From NCBI GenBank assembly GCA_017794825.1, contig CP051237.1:806001-870000 (forward strand): DNA of 64,000 nt. Direction: 5' to 3'. Made by a program: the position numbers and the translations under genes. The DNA comes from Pararhizobium sp. GTDB taxonomy: Bacteria; Pseudomonadota; Alphaproteobacteria; Rhizobiales; Rhizobiaceae. The first letter of the stretch is position 1; the number at the start of each line of letters is the position of its first letter. Below the pieces are notes generated by a model, which had not been told where the DNA came from, searched no databases, and worked only from the letters and a program-made list of their open reading frames with translations. Shown here one piece after another: positions 26,252 through 34,764 of the stretch.

Positions 26252-27184
26252 TCAGCAATACCAGGCGACGACATGGGCGACGGCGTCACCCTGATAGATC
26301 GGCAGCGCCACCATCGTGTCGTAGCCATGCACGATCGACGGCCTGCCGTGTTCGACGGCAGGAAGTCCGCTTCCGAGCGCCTTCCCGACCAGACCCTGCC
26401 AGGCGCCGATGCGACGGGGGTTGTCTTCGTTCCAGAGCGGACCTTCATGGGCGCAGATCCCATCGATCAGGACCGCCTGCCCCGAGGTTCCGACTTTCGC
26501 AGTTCGGGCGTCCCAGAGCTCGAAGCGGCGTGCGATCGGCGTGCCGCGGGCCGAGAGCAGCGTCAGCACGTAGGCGCGGTTTCCGGGAACCGGCACAGGC
26601 ATGCCGAGCCCGGTCGTCAGGCCCGCCCTCCCCGCGCTGTCGGCGCGGATGAACTTGTATCCGGAGCCGAGGTCGCGCATCAGCATCGGCGTATTGGCGG
26701 CCCAGACGCCGCCGGGCAGACCCTGGCCACGCGGGAAATGGGTGTGCTGCGAGACCCACTCGAAGTGCTTTGCAGCGCCGTAGTAGCCGTCTTCCAGCAT
26801 CAGCAAGCCGTCTTTTTCGGCCCAGACTTCGATCGCGCCGGTGCGCACATCGTCATCGGCGCACAACAAAACCAGCACCGCTTTCAGCGTCGTATCGGCG
26901 AAAACGGGTATCGCCACGGCGCTGGTCAGGCCGGCTGCACGAGCGGCCTCGGTTCTCTTGAAGTAGGAGCCGTCGAATTCCTTCAGAACGACCGGGCGCT
27001 CTTCAAGCCAGGCCTTTCCCGGCAGTCCCTCGCCCTTTGCAAAACTCTCCATGCCGGAGATCGCCTCGAATTCTCCGTGCGAACCGTAGTTTCCGCCCGC
27101 CTGGACGAGACGATCGCCGTCCGGAATCCAGATTTCCGTGACCTCTACGAATGTGCGGGTCGTATCCAACACTGCGGCGTCCAT
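26252..27184 (-). CDS. Multi-GAF protein of the nitrate operon
   Basis: This 310-residue protein has tandem GAF-like modules. Each repeats a pattern of E-x-W, a conserved GEGLPGKAWLE or GQGLPGGVWAA loop, then a stretch such as AGLTSAVAIPVFADTTLKAVLVLL. Two modules are clear (about residues 1-130 and 135-225) and a degenerate third follows (AWQGLVGKALGSGLPAV, MVALPIYQGDAVAHVVAWYC). There is no HTH, kinase or cyclase domain. It overlaps the ATPase stop by one base and sits 11 bases from nirB, so it is co-expressed with the reductases. A role as sensor or partner protein (for nitrate, nitrite, NO, haem or redox state) is possible but unproven. Confidence 0.8.
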   Translation of the reverse strand: MDAAVLDTTRTFVEVTEIWIPDGDRLVQAGGNYGSHGEFEAISGMESFAKGEGLPGKAWLEERPVVLKEFDGSYFKRTEAARAAGLTSAVAIPVFADTTLKAVLVLLCADDDVRTGAIEVWAEKDGLLMLEDGYYGAAKHFEWVSQHTHFPRGQGLPGGVWAANTPMLMRDLGSGYKFIRADSAGRAGLTTGLGMPVPVPGNRAYVLTLLSARGTPIARRFELWDARTAKVGTSGQAVLIDGICAHEGPLWNEDNPRRIGAWQGLVGKALGSGLPAVEHGRPSIVHGYDTMVALPIYQGDAVAHVVAWYC

Positions 27185-28908
27185 CACGCGGCCTCCTTCG
27201 TTTCAGTGGCGACGGGTTTTGTCGCGGTTTCCTCTTTGCCCGGCATGCCCTGCTCGTATTCCTCGAGGAAGGTGAGCAGTTGTTCGCGGTAGAGGTAGTA
27301 ATCGGGGTGTTCGAGAAGCGCCCGGCGGCTGCGCGGACGCGGCAGGTCGACTTCGAGGATCTTGCCGATCCGCGCATTCGGGCCGTTCGACATCATGACC
27401 ACGCGGTCGGCGAGAAGGATCGCTTCATCGACGTCGTGGGTCACGCAGACGGCGGTGACCTGAGTGCGCGTCCAGATATCCATGAGGACGTCCTGCAGGT
27501 CCCAGCGGGTAAGCGAATCCAGCATGCCGAACGGTTCGTCGAGCAGCAGGAGTTTCGGCGATAAAGCGAATGCGCGGGCGATGCCGACGCGCTGTTTCAT
27601 GCCGTTCGACAGTTCCGAGGCGGCCTTGTGCATGGCGTCGGTGAGACCGACGCGGGAGAGGTAATATTCGACGACTTCCTTTCTCTCGTTCGCACTGGCG
27701 TTCGGGTAGACCCGGTCGACGCCGAGAGCGACGTTCTCGTACGCTGTCAGCCACGGCATCAGGGACGGCGCCTGAAAAACGACGGCCCTGTCCGGACCGG
27801 CCTGGGTGATGTGTTTGCCGTCGAGGACAATGGCGCCGTCGGAAATATCGTTCAGTCCGGCGGCCATGGAGAGCACCGTGGACTTGCCACAGCCCGAATG
27901 GCCGATGAGCGTGATGAACTCACCCTTGCGCATGTTCAATTCGAACCCGTCGACAACGGTCAGCGGTCCCTTCGGCGTCGGGTAGATCTTCTTCAGCTGA
28001 CTGAACTGGAGATATTTCTGTTCCGTGACCGATTTCGCTTCCGTGACGTAAGCGCCCGGCAGATCGTCGGACTGGGTGATCGGAACCACGTTCGGCAGTA
28101 CGAACTCCGTCTCCGCGTCGCGTCCCCGCTCGTTTCCGGCCTCCATGAGATACTGGGTCACCGCGCCTCGAAGGCGGATGAACTCCTTATTGTGATTCAT
28201 CTCGCTGCGATCGCGCGGGCGCGGCAGGTCGACGCGGAACTCGGGGCCAAGCGTCGCCTTCGGTCCGGGCGTCAGCGGTATGATGCGATCGGCGAGCAGA
28301 ATGGCTTCATCGACATCGTTGGTGATGAGGATGATGGTCTTCTTTTCCTCCGCGCATATCGCCGCGAACTCGTCCTGCAGCTTGGCGCGCGTCAGGGCGT
28401 CGAGGGCGGAAAGCGGCTCATCCAGAAGCAGTGCTTCCGGCTGCATGGCGAGCGCGCGGGCGACCGCAACGCGTTGCCGCATGCCTCCGGACAGTTCCGC
28501 CGGCTTGCGGTCGCGCGCATGTCCGAGGCCGACCATGTCGATATAGCGATCGGCGATCGCCTTGCGCTCGGTCTTCGATTTTTTCTTGAAGACGGCGTCC
28601 ACGGCCAGCGCGACGTTGCCCTGCACGGAAAGCCACGGCATCAGCGAATAGGACTGGAACACGACGCCGCGCTCCGGTCCGGGTCCGGTTATTTCGCGAC
28701 CCTTGTAGATGACGCCGCCCTCATCGGGCTCGATCAGGCCGGCAAGCGCTGAAATCAGTGTTGTCTTGCCGGAACCGGAGAAGCCGACGATGGCGATGAA
28801 CTCGCCTTCCTTCACCTTGAGATTGACGCCAGACAGGACGTCGGTGCGGTTGTCGCCCTCGCCATAGTGCTTGGCGAGGTTGGAGATTTCGAGGACAGGA
28901 TTATTCAT
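27184..28908 (-). CDS. Nitrate ABC transporter ATPase, two fused ATP-binding domains (NrtC/NrtD-like)
   Basis: This 574-residue protein joins two ABC ATPases that would otherwise be NrtC and NrtD. Domain 1 has Walker A GFSGSGKT (residues 42-49), signature LSGGM (139-143) and Walker [12 protein letters not shown]. Domain 2 has Walker A GHSGCGKS (336-343), signature LSNGMKQRV and Walker [12 protein letters not shown]. The H-loop His is replaced by Asn197 in domain 1 (LITNDVDEA) but kept in domain 2 (CVTHDVDEA), so one ATP site is probably weak. Domain 2 lacks the canonical LSGG (LSNG). It lacks the C-terminal nitrate-binding domain found in cyanobacterial NrtC. Confidence 0.93.
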   Translation of the reverse strand: MNNPVLEISNLAKHYGEGDNRTDVLSGVNLKVKEGEFIAIVGFSGSGKTTLISALAGLIEPDEGGVIYKGREITGPGPERGVVFQSYSLMPWLSVQGNVALAVDAVFKKKSKTERKAIADRYIDMVGLGHARDRKPAELSGGMRQRVAVARALAMQPEALLLDEPLSALDALTRAKLQDEFAAICAEEKKTIILITNDVDEAILLADRIIPLTPGPKATLGPEFRVDLPRPRDRSEMNHNKEFIRLRGAVTQYLMEAGNERGRDAETEFVLPNVVPITQSDDLPGAYVTEAKSVTEQKYLQFSQLKKIYPTPKGPLTVVDGFELNMRKGEFITLIGHSGCGKSTVLSMAAGLNDISDGAIVLDGKHITQAGPDRAVVFQAPSLMPWLTAYENVALGVDRVYPNASANERKEVVEYYLSRVGLTDAMHKAASELSNGMKQRVGIARAFALSPKLLLLDEPFGMLDSLTRWDLQDVLMDIWTRTQVTAVCVTHDVDEAILLADRVVMMSNGPNARIGKILEVDLPRPRSRRALLEHPDYYLYREQLLTFLEEYEQGMPGKEETATKPVATETKEAA

Positions 28909-28918
28909 CGTCGGCTCC

Positions 28919-29995
28919 TCAACGGTTGGCGGAGAAGGTGAACGCGCGCTGCAGCGCGAACATCAGGCGGTCGAGGGCGAAACCGATCAGACCGATGGTG
29001 AGAACCGCGACCATGATTTTCGCGAGCGATTGCGACGAGCCGTTCTGGAACTCGTCCCAGACGAATTTGCCGAGGCCCGGATTCTGCGCCAGCATCTCGG
29101 CGGCGATCAGCACCATCCAGCCGACGCCGAGCGACAGGCGGAGGCCGGTGAAGATCAACGGCAGCGACGACGGCAGGACGATCTGCGTCACGGTTTTCCT
29201 GGTCGGCAGTTGCAGGACGCGGCTGACGTTCATGAGGTCCTTGTCGACGGACGCGACGCCGAGGGCAGTGTTGATCAGCGTCGGCCAAAGCGAACAGAGG
29301 GTTACGGTCACCGCCGAAATCAGCAGGGATTTCGGCAGCCACTCCATCGGGTTCGCGTAGGTCGCCGAGATGATCATTGTGACGATCGGCAGCCAGGCGA
29401 GCGGCGAGACCGGCTTGAATATCTGGATCAGTGGATTGATGGCGCCGTTGACCGTGCGCGACAGCCCCGAGGCGATGCCGAGCGGCACGGCGACCAGCGT
29501 TGCGAACACAAAGCCGAGGCCAACGGTGATCAGCGACGTGCCGATCTGGTCGAGATAGGTCGGCTTGCCGGTGTAGGAGCGCCACTTGATCCGGTCGGTC
29601 TTGCCTTCCGCCTCCAGCTTTGCGTTGCGCTCGTCCTGACGCTGGTAGAAGTCGGCCGCCTTCTCGCGTTCGCGTGCGTGGTCGTCCAGCAGATTGACGG
29701 CCTGTTCCCAGACCTGCACCGGACCAGGGACGGCGCCGAGCGACGTCTGGACCTGCGGCGCAAGGATGCCCCAGGCCAGAATGAACGTTACAATACCGAG
29801 CAGCGGAATGAGGAGCACCCGCTTGAGCTCTCCGAGCTGCTCGCGCGGATTGTCGCCCGCAGCGATTTTCAGGATCGGAACCAGCCAGGAAAATCCCAGC
29901 GCGTCGAGCCAGCCGCCCGCCTTGTTGATGGCCGAGAAGACGCGCTCCCGACGCACTGTTCCGCCTGTTTCAGCTATGTCCGTGGCACTTGCCAT
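28919..29995 (-). CDS. nrtB: Nitrate/nitrite ABC transporter permease (NrtB type)
   Basis: This 358-residue inner-membrane protein has an N-terminal membrane segment ([19 protein letters not shown]), a long charged periplasmic loop and then a SsuC/NrtB-type core with [41 protein letters not shown] and the coupling sequence [25 protein letters not shown]. It lies 10 bases upstream of the ATPase gene and 70 bases after nrtA. Confidence 0.94.
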   Translation of the reverse strand: MASATDIAETGGTVRRERVFSAINKAGGWLDALGFSWLVPILKIAAGDNPREQLGELKRVLLIPLLGIVTFILAWGILAPQVQTSLGAVPGPVQVWEQAVNLLDDHAREREKAADFYQRQDERNAKLEAEGKTDRIKWRSYTGKPTYLDQIGTSLITVGLGFVFATLVAVPLGIASGLSRTVNGAINPLIQIFKPVSPLAWLPIVTMIISATYANPMEWLPKSLLISAVTVTLCSLWPTLINTALGVASVDKDLMNVSRVLQLPTRKTVTQIVLPSSLPLIFTGLRLSLGVGWMVLIAAEMLAQNPGLGKFVWDEFQNGSSQSLAKIMVAVLTIGLIGFALDRLMFALQRAFTFSANR

Positions 29996-30031
29996 GATCT
30001 CGTTCCTCGATCGGTTTGTTTGGGGAATTCA

Positions 30032-30053
30032 GCCGGCAGCCCAAGCCGCCGGC
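30032..30053 (-). promoter_or_regulatory. Stem-loop in the nrtA-nrtB gap
   Basis: GCCGGC at 30032-30037 and GCCGGC at 30048-30053 form a short GC-rich hairpin. Like the one after the Dpp binding-protein gene, it follows a binding-protein gene and could stabilise its mRNA or reduce read-through. Support is by position and symmetry only. Confidence 0.35.
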
Positions 30054-30065
30054 GCTTGGCGTCGG

Positions 30066-31466
30066 TCAGCCGCCGACGACGTCGTTGCCTTCGACGAGCT
30101 GTTCGCCCTTCAGGCCGATATCCAGCGAATCCAGGTAGGCGTTTGGCTGACGACCGTCATAGGCGACGCCGTCGATGATGTCGGAAGCCGGGGTCGGCTC
30201 CCTGTAACCGTCGGTATCCCAGGGGAAATCGGCTTCGTCGACATAACCTTCGTCAACCAGCATGCGGGCGGCCTGGAGATAGATGTCCGGGCGGTAGACG
30301 GATTTCGCTACGTCGTCGTACCAGGCGTCGTCCTTGTGCTCCGCGATCTGGCCCCAACGGCGCATCTGCGTGAGGTACCAGACGGCGTCGGAATAGTAGG
30401 GATAGGTTGCAAAGTAGCGATAGAACACGTTGAAGTCCGGAACTTCGCGCTTGTCGCCCTTCTCGTATTCGAAGGTGCCGGTCATGGAGTTGGCGATGAC
30501 TTCCGCGTCCGCGCCGACATATTCAGAACGGGACAGGATATCCACGGCTTCCATGCGATTGGCGTTGTCGTTCTCGTCAAGCCACTTAGCGGCGCGGATC
30601 AGAGCCTTGGTGAGCGCCAGCGTGGTCTGCGGGTTTTCTTCAATGAATTCCTGCGTCAGCCCGAAGACCTTCTCCGGATTGTTCTTCCAGATTTCGTAGT
30701 CGGTGATCACCGGAACCCCGATGCCCTTGAAGACGGCCTGCTGGTTCCACGGTTCGCCGACGCAATAGCCGTAGATCGTTCCGGCTTCGAGCGTCGCGGG
30801 CATTTGCGGCGGCGGCGTCACGGACAACAGCGCGTCGGCCATGATCTGGCCGGAGACGTCGTTCGGCGAATAGAAGCCGGGATGGATGCCGCCGGAGGCG
30901 AGCCAGTAGCGCAGTTCGTAATTGTGCGTGGACACCGGAAACACCATGCCCATGTTGAAGGGCTTGCCTTCCGCCTTGAACTTCTGAACGACCGGCTTGA
31001 GCGCCTCGGCGCTGATCGGGTGCTGCACCTTGCCGTCGGCGTCGACCGGAATGTTCGGCTTCATCATTTCCCAGACCTCGTTGGAGACGGTGATGCCGTT
31101 GCCGTTCAGATCCATGGAGAAGGGCGTGACGATGTGGGCCTTGGTGCCGAAACCGATGGTGGCGGCGAGCGGCTGACCGGCGAGCATGTGCGCGCCGTCG
31201 AGTTCGCCGGTGATGACGCGATCGAGCAGGACCTTCCAGTTGGCCTGCGGCTCGAGCGTGACGTAGAGGCCTTCGTCCTCGAAGTAACCCTTCTCGTAGG
31301 CGATCGCCAGCGGCGCCATATCCGTCAGCTTGATGAAGCCGAATTTCAGTTCGTCCTTTTCGACGTCGAGCATTTCGGCGCGAACAGGCGTGAACATGGT
31401 AGAACCGGCGAGGATCGTCATTGCTGCGACAAGTACGGTTTTTCTCGTAAGGCTAAGGGGGGTCAT
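30066..31466 (-). CDS. nrtA: Nitrate/nitrite ABC transporter substrate-binding protein (NrtA/NasF type)
   Basis: This 466-residue periplasmic protein binds nitrate or nitrite. The ATG at 31466 has CAGGAG upstream and gives an export signal ([30 protein letters not shown]). Marks of the family are [58 protein letters not shown] and [15 protein letters not shown]. It is the first structural gene of the nitrate operon and follows a long structured leader with a terminator (31511-31642), so its expression is expected to need antitermination. Confidence 0.94.
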   Translation of the reverse strand: MTPLSLTRKTVLVAAMTILAGSTMFTPVRAEMLDVEKDELKFGFIKLTDMAPLAIAYEKGYFEDEGLYVTLEPQANWKVLLDRVITGELDGAHMLAGQPLAATIGFGTKAHIVTPFSMDLNGNGITVSNEVWEMMKPNIPVDADGKVQHPISAEALKPVVQKFKAEGKPFNMGMVFPVSTHNYELRYWLASGGIHPGFYSPNDVSGQIMADALLSVTPPPQMPATLEAGTIYGYCVGEPWNQQAVFKGIGVPVITDYEIWKNNPEKVFGLTQEFIEENPQTTLALTKALIRAAKWLDENDNANRMEAVDILSRSEYVGADAEVIANSMTGTFEYEKGDKREVPDFNVFYRYFATYPYYSDAVWYLTQMRRWGQIAEHKDDAWYDDVAKSVYRPDIYLQAARMLVDEGYVDEADFPWDTDGYREPTPASDIIDGVAYDGRQPNAYLDSLDIGLKGEQLVEGNDVVGG

Positions 31467-31510
31467 GTTGGTTGCTCCTGTTGTGACTGCCCTGTTCGAG
31501 GTCCAAAACG

Positions 31511-31571
31511 AAAAAAGCCGCCAAACGAAGCGTGACCCATTTTGCGTGGTCACGCTTCGTTTGGCGGCTTT
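31511..31571 (-). terminator. Leader terminator ahead of nrtA
   Basis: A perfect 24-bp stem (31514-31537 with 31548-31571) and 10-base loop is followed on the minus strand by TTTTTT at 31516-31511, a strong intrinsic terminator. It sits 45 bases before the nrtA start, inside the mRNA leader, so it must be overcome for operon expression. This is the layout of NasR or NasT-controlled nitrate operons. Confidence 0.85.
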
Positions 31572-31579
31572 GCCCGGAT

Positions 31580-31642
31580 GCGCCCGTCAGTGGACGCGAA
31601 TTTGATAGCTCGTGAAGAGCCACCCACAGCTATGCAGGAAGC
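31580..31642 (-). promoter_or_regulatory. Putative ANTAR (NasT) target hairpins in the nrtA leader
   Basis: On the minus strand, hairpin P2 (31597-31580) has arms GCGUCC and GGGCGC closing a six-base loop ACUGAC, with A at position 1 and G at position 4, as known for ANTAR-protein target RNAs. Upstream, a candidate P1 (31642-31619) has arms GCUUCCUGC and GUGGGUGGC (wobbles and one mismatch) closing AUAGCU, again A1 and G4. A competing fold has an 8-bp stem GGUGGCUC with GAGCUAUC and loop UUCAC. P2 is followed directly by the terminator. NasT, encoded at 33047, is the expected ligand (inference). Confidence 0.6.
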
Positions 31643-31648
31643 GTGCCA
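31634..31648 (-). promoter_or_regulatory. Sigma-54-like promoter (-24/-12) upstream of nrtA
   Basis: The minus strand reads TGGCACGCTTCCTGC, matching the sigma-54 consensus TGGCACG-N4-TTGC at all but one base, with the GG and GC pairs at correct spacing. Start of transcription would be near 31622. That start would exclude most of the P1 hairpin, so promoter and P1 cannot both hold as drawn. A perfect TATAAT lies further upstream at 31675-31670 but lacks a good -35. Confidence 0.5.
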
Positions 31649-31832
31649 GTTTTGACGGCTTCCTCAAAAATTATAATGATTCAAAAGTTTAGAGGATTTT
31701 CCCGTGCAAATCGTCAGCGCCGAATTGCTGCAGTCTTGAATGTTTATTGTGCAGCGCACGAAAAATTGCGTCCAAAATTTTGGCAAGCCTGCCTTCGGTC
31801 AAGCACTCACATTTGACCCGGGACACGCATTT

Positions 31833-33050
31833 TCAGACGATTTTCTGCTCGGCGAGGTAGGCCTCGAGCTTGTCCGGATCGAAGGTTCGGGCGTCGAAAA
31901 ACCCATCCGGTCCGAGCATCAGGGCGCCTTGAGTGGCGCCCATGGGCTGGGCTGTCGTCAGCGCGCCTTCGACCTTGGCGTTTGCCGACGGGATTGGCGC
32001 CGGCAGAGCGTCCAGCGCCGCGCGATAGAGGTCAGGTCTGTAGCAGCGTTTCGCCCGCTCAGCGTTCTCGGCGGTGTGATCGATCTGTCCCCAGCGCACC
32101 ATCTGGCTGTAGAACCACAGCGCATGGCTCTGCCAGGGAAAGGTCGCCGCCCCGTCAAACGGCACGAAGAAGCGAGGATCGCCCGACCCGGAACTCGGGG
32201 CGACCGTCCCGTCAAGCGCCCGCAGGATCAGCGAAGCAGGCTGTCCAACATAGGCGTCGCGCGCGAGTATTTCCGAAAGAGCAACGTGATTTTCCTGCTC
32301 GCCGCACCATTGAGCTGCCTTGTAGACGGCGCGAACCAGCGCGCCCAGCGCTTCCCGGTTGCCGCTGGCCCAGTCCGCCCGCACGCCCAGAACCTTTTCC
32401 GGACTGGATTTCCAGATCGCCGATTTCGTCGTCGCTATCATGCCGCTGCCGGCTTCGACCGCGACCGAATTCCACGGTTCGCCGACGCAGAAGCCGTTGA
32501 TCTGGCCGGAAGACAGCGCATCCGGCATGAAGGGCGGCGGCACCACGACGATATCGATATCGACATCAGGCGTCACGCCGGAAGCGGCGAGCCAGTAGCA
32601 CAGTTCGAAATTGTGCCCCGAATGGGGATGCACGACGGCGAACTGGAGATTGTCGAGGCCTTGCGCGCGGCGACGCTGAACAATGGCCGCCAGCGCCTTG
32701 CCGGCGTCAGCGGGGCTCGACGGTTCGAAGGGGTGAGCCTCCTGCATCTGCGCATGCAGGGCGGCGCTGACCGTCACGGCGTTGCCGCCAAGGCCCATCG
32801 CCATCGGCACGACGAGATCGAGCGACAGCGGCGTGAGCCCGAGCGCGAAGGCGATGGGCATCGGCGCCAGCAGATGCGCCGCCTCGAACTGGCCGATCGC
32901 CATGCGGTCGCGCACATTCGCCCAGGAAGTTTCCCTCAGCAGCGACAGCGCGATCCCCTCTTCCTCAGCGAAGCCGCATTCGCGCGCCGCAACGAGAATG
33001 GCGCTGTCGGTAAGCGGCAGGAAAGCGGCGGTGATATCGGTCACGGTCAT
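31833..33050 (-). CDS. nasS: NasS nitrate/nitrite sensor (NrtA-like, cytoplasmic)
   Basis: This 405-residue protein resembles the nitrate-binding protein NrtA but lacks a signal peptide, as known for NasS. Shared motifs are FEAAHLLAPMPIAF, HPHSGHNFELCYWLAASGV and NGFCVGEPWNSVAVE. In NasS/NasT systems, NasS holds NasT inactive until nitrate or nitrite binds. It overlaps nasT by 4 bases. Distance to the nrtA leader is about 190 bases (31643-31832). Confidence 0.93.
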   Translation of the reverse strand: MTVTDITAAFLPLTDSAILVAARECGFAEEEGIALSLLRETSWANVRDRMAIGQFEAAHLLAPMPIAFALGLTPLSLDLVVPMAMGLGGNAVTVSAALHAQMQEAHPFEPSSPADAGKALAAIVQRRRAQGLDNLQFAVVHPHSGHNFELCYWLAASGVTPDVDIDIVVVPPPFMPDALSSGQINGFCVGEPWNSVAVEAGSGMIATTKSAIWKSSPEKVLGVRADWASGNREALGALVRAVYKAAQWCGEQENHVALSEILARDAYVGQPASLILRALDGTVAPSSGSGDPRFFVPFDGAATFPWQSHALWFYSQMVRWGQIDHTAENAERAKRCYRPDLYRAALDALPAPIPSANAKVEGALTTAQPMGATQGALMLGPDGFFDARTFDPDKLEAYLAEQKIV

Positions 33051-33649
33051 GTCTGGCCTTCGTCTCCGAGCAGATCGGCGGCAAGGATCAGGCTCTGCGC
33101 CACATCGCTGATCTTGCGGTTCTGGTTCATGGCCGTCTTGCGCAAAAGGGCGTAGGCCTCGCTTTCGCTCAGGCCGCGCGACGCCATCAGCAGTCGCTTG
33201 GCGCGGTCGACGATTTCGCGGGACTGCAGGGCGTTGCGCGCATCTTCCAGTTCCCGCTCCATACGGGAATAGGCCTTGAACCGGCTGATCGCCATGTCGA
33301 GGATCGTCTTGACGCGTTCCTGCCGCAGACCATCGACGACATAGGCCGACACGCCGGCGTCGATGGCGCGTTCGATGGCGTCGCTGTCGGTGCGGTCGAC
33401 GAACATGGCGATCGGACGCTTGACCGCGCGAGACAGCTGAAACATGCTTTCCAGCATGTCGCGGTTGGGATTTTCGAGATCGATGACGATCACGTCCGGC
33501 GCAAGCGCCGCGATCTTTCCGGCGATGCCGGTGACATCCGTGACGACAGTGACCCGGTCATGACCAGCCTCGCGCAACCCAGCTTCGATGATGGTTGCGC
33601 GGACCGAATTGTCATCGATGACCAGGACGGAAGGCATGCGGTTCGACAT
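33047..33649 (-). CDS. nasT: NasT ANTAR-domain antiterminator
   Basis: This 200-residue protein has an N-terminal receiver-like domain (VLVIDDNSVRATIIEAGL, DVIVIDLENPNRDMLE), and a C-terminal ANTAR RNA-binding helix bundle (residues ~135-192, with SREIVDRAKRLLMASRGLSESEAYALLRKTA). NasT binds tandem hairpins in nitrate-gene leaders and prevents termination. The ATG at 33649 is taken as start; an ATG four codons downstream is also possible and both have weak ribosome-binding sites. It forms an operon with nasS, and the leader at 31511-31642 is the expected target. Confidence 0.92.
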   Translation of the reverse strand: MSNRMPSVLVIDDNSVRATIIEAGLREAGHDRVTVVTDVTGIAGKIAALAPDVIVIDLENPNRDMLESMFQLSRAVKRPIAMFVDRTDSDAIERAIDAGVSAYVVDGLRQERVKTILDMAISRFKAYSRMERELEDARNALQSREIVDRAKRLLMASRGLSESEAYALLRKTAMNQNRKISDVAQSLILAADLLGDEGQT

Positions 33650-33812
33650 GCCTATATTTTGCGCATGCGAAGAAAATGTGCAATGCAAAAAAGACCAACA
33701 CTGCGATATGATCGCAATCGGTTCCAGCTCAAGGGCGTCGGCGCGTCCGGGATGGGTAGCGCGCGCACGCGCAAACCACCTCGGGCGGGGTCGCGCCGGA
33801 ATCGGATCGCCT

Positions 33813-34586
33813 TCAGGAATCCGGGCGGTATCCGAGATCTGACGAAATATCGGAAGCAGTGCTCCTGATAAGGCTGGCAAGGGTCTCCATCCCGTCCTGT
33901 ATCCGGAAGGTGGGAAGCGAAGAGCTGATCGAAGCCACGATCTGACCCGAATTGTCGAAGACGGGCGCGGCAACGCAACTTATCGCGTCCATGTTCTCCT
34001 CGTCGTCTATCGCATAGCCCTGGGAATGGATGCGATCGAGTTCGGCCAGCAACTTATCGCGGTCCGTGATGGTTTTGGCCGTAACCGGCGTGAGGTCAAG
34101 CCGAGCGATGATCGCCTCCGCCTCGGGCCTCGCCATATGCGCGAGAATGCACTTGCCGAGCGCCGTCGAATGCACCGACATGGACTGGCCAACGCCCGTG
34201 ATAATCTGCAGCGCCTGTTTGTGCGGTTCTAGCTTGTCGATGTAAACGACGCGGTCATTCTCCACGATTCCGAGATGGACGATCTCGTTGATCTCGTCCC
34301 GCAGGCTCCGCAAATGCGGGTGGGCGGCGCTGCGCACATCCATTCCGACGCCGGCGCTGCCGGCGATCTGCAGGATTCGTGTGGTCAGGAAGTATTGCCG
34401 CCCGTTCGTCTCGCGACGCACGTAGCCGGCCTCGATCAACGTCAGCAGAAGGCGCGTGACCGTTCCCTTGTCCAGATCCGTCCGCTCGGCGATCCCGGTC
34501 AGCGTCAACCCGCCCCGGACGGCCGCGAGTGCCTCGATTACGCTGAGCCCCCTGAGGATCGATCTGTTGGTCTTGATGCCTTCCAT
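33813..34586 (-). CDS. IclR-family transcriptional regulator
   Basis: This 257-residue regulator has an N-terminal winged helix (GLTLTGIAERTDLDKGTVTRLLLTLIEAGYV, residues ~27-57) and a C-terminal effector-binding GAF-like domain (DMRSAAHPHLRSLRDEINE-like segment, VHSTALGKCILAHM, ISCVAAPVFDNSGQIVASISSS). IclR proteins often control sugar-acid or aromatic catabolism. It is divergent from the dehydratase operon, with a TTTCAC/GTGAAA palindrome in the gap that is a fitting operator. Confidence 0.93.
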   Translation of the reverse strand: MEGIKTNRSILRGLSVIEALAAVRGGLTLTGIAERTDLDKGTVTRLLLTLIEAGYVRRETNGRQYFLTTRILQIAGSAGVGMDVRSAAHPHLRSLRDEINEIVHLGIVENDRVVYIDKLEPHKQALQIITGVGQSMSVHSTALGKCILAHMARPEAEAIIARLDLTPVTAKTITDRDKLLAELDRIHSQGYAIDDEENMDAISCVAAPVFDNSGQIVASISSSLPTFRIQDGMETLASLIRSTASDISSDLGYRPDS

Positions 34587-34710
34587 TCGGATCCACTCCC
34601 GAAACCGGCTTTGAAACCGACTTTCGCTCCCTTATCTGACAGTCGTCCTCTTGCGCCGCCCACTTGACGCAGAGAAAGCAAGATCGCTACGATCATTTGG
34701 TAACGCAAAC

Positions 34711-34725
34711 TTTCACCAAGTGAAA
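34711..34725. promoter_or_regulatory. Palindromic operator candidate for the IclR regulator
   Basis: TTTCACCAAGTGAAA is a perfect 6-3-6 inverted repeat located 40 bases before the dehydratase start and 125 bases before the IclR start. The TTTCA/TGAAA half-sites resemble those of IclR-family operators. Assignment to this regulator is inference. Confidence 0.55.
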
Positions 34726-34764
34726 ATATCAGAAACTAGCACGTGTTCCACAAGGGAGGAAGCG

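Noticed and set aside
31749..31759. GTGCAGCGCAC as an NtrC box upstream of the nitrate leader
   Set aside because: The half-site order and spacing do not match the NtrC consensus; kept only as an unexplained palindrome.
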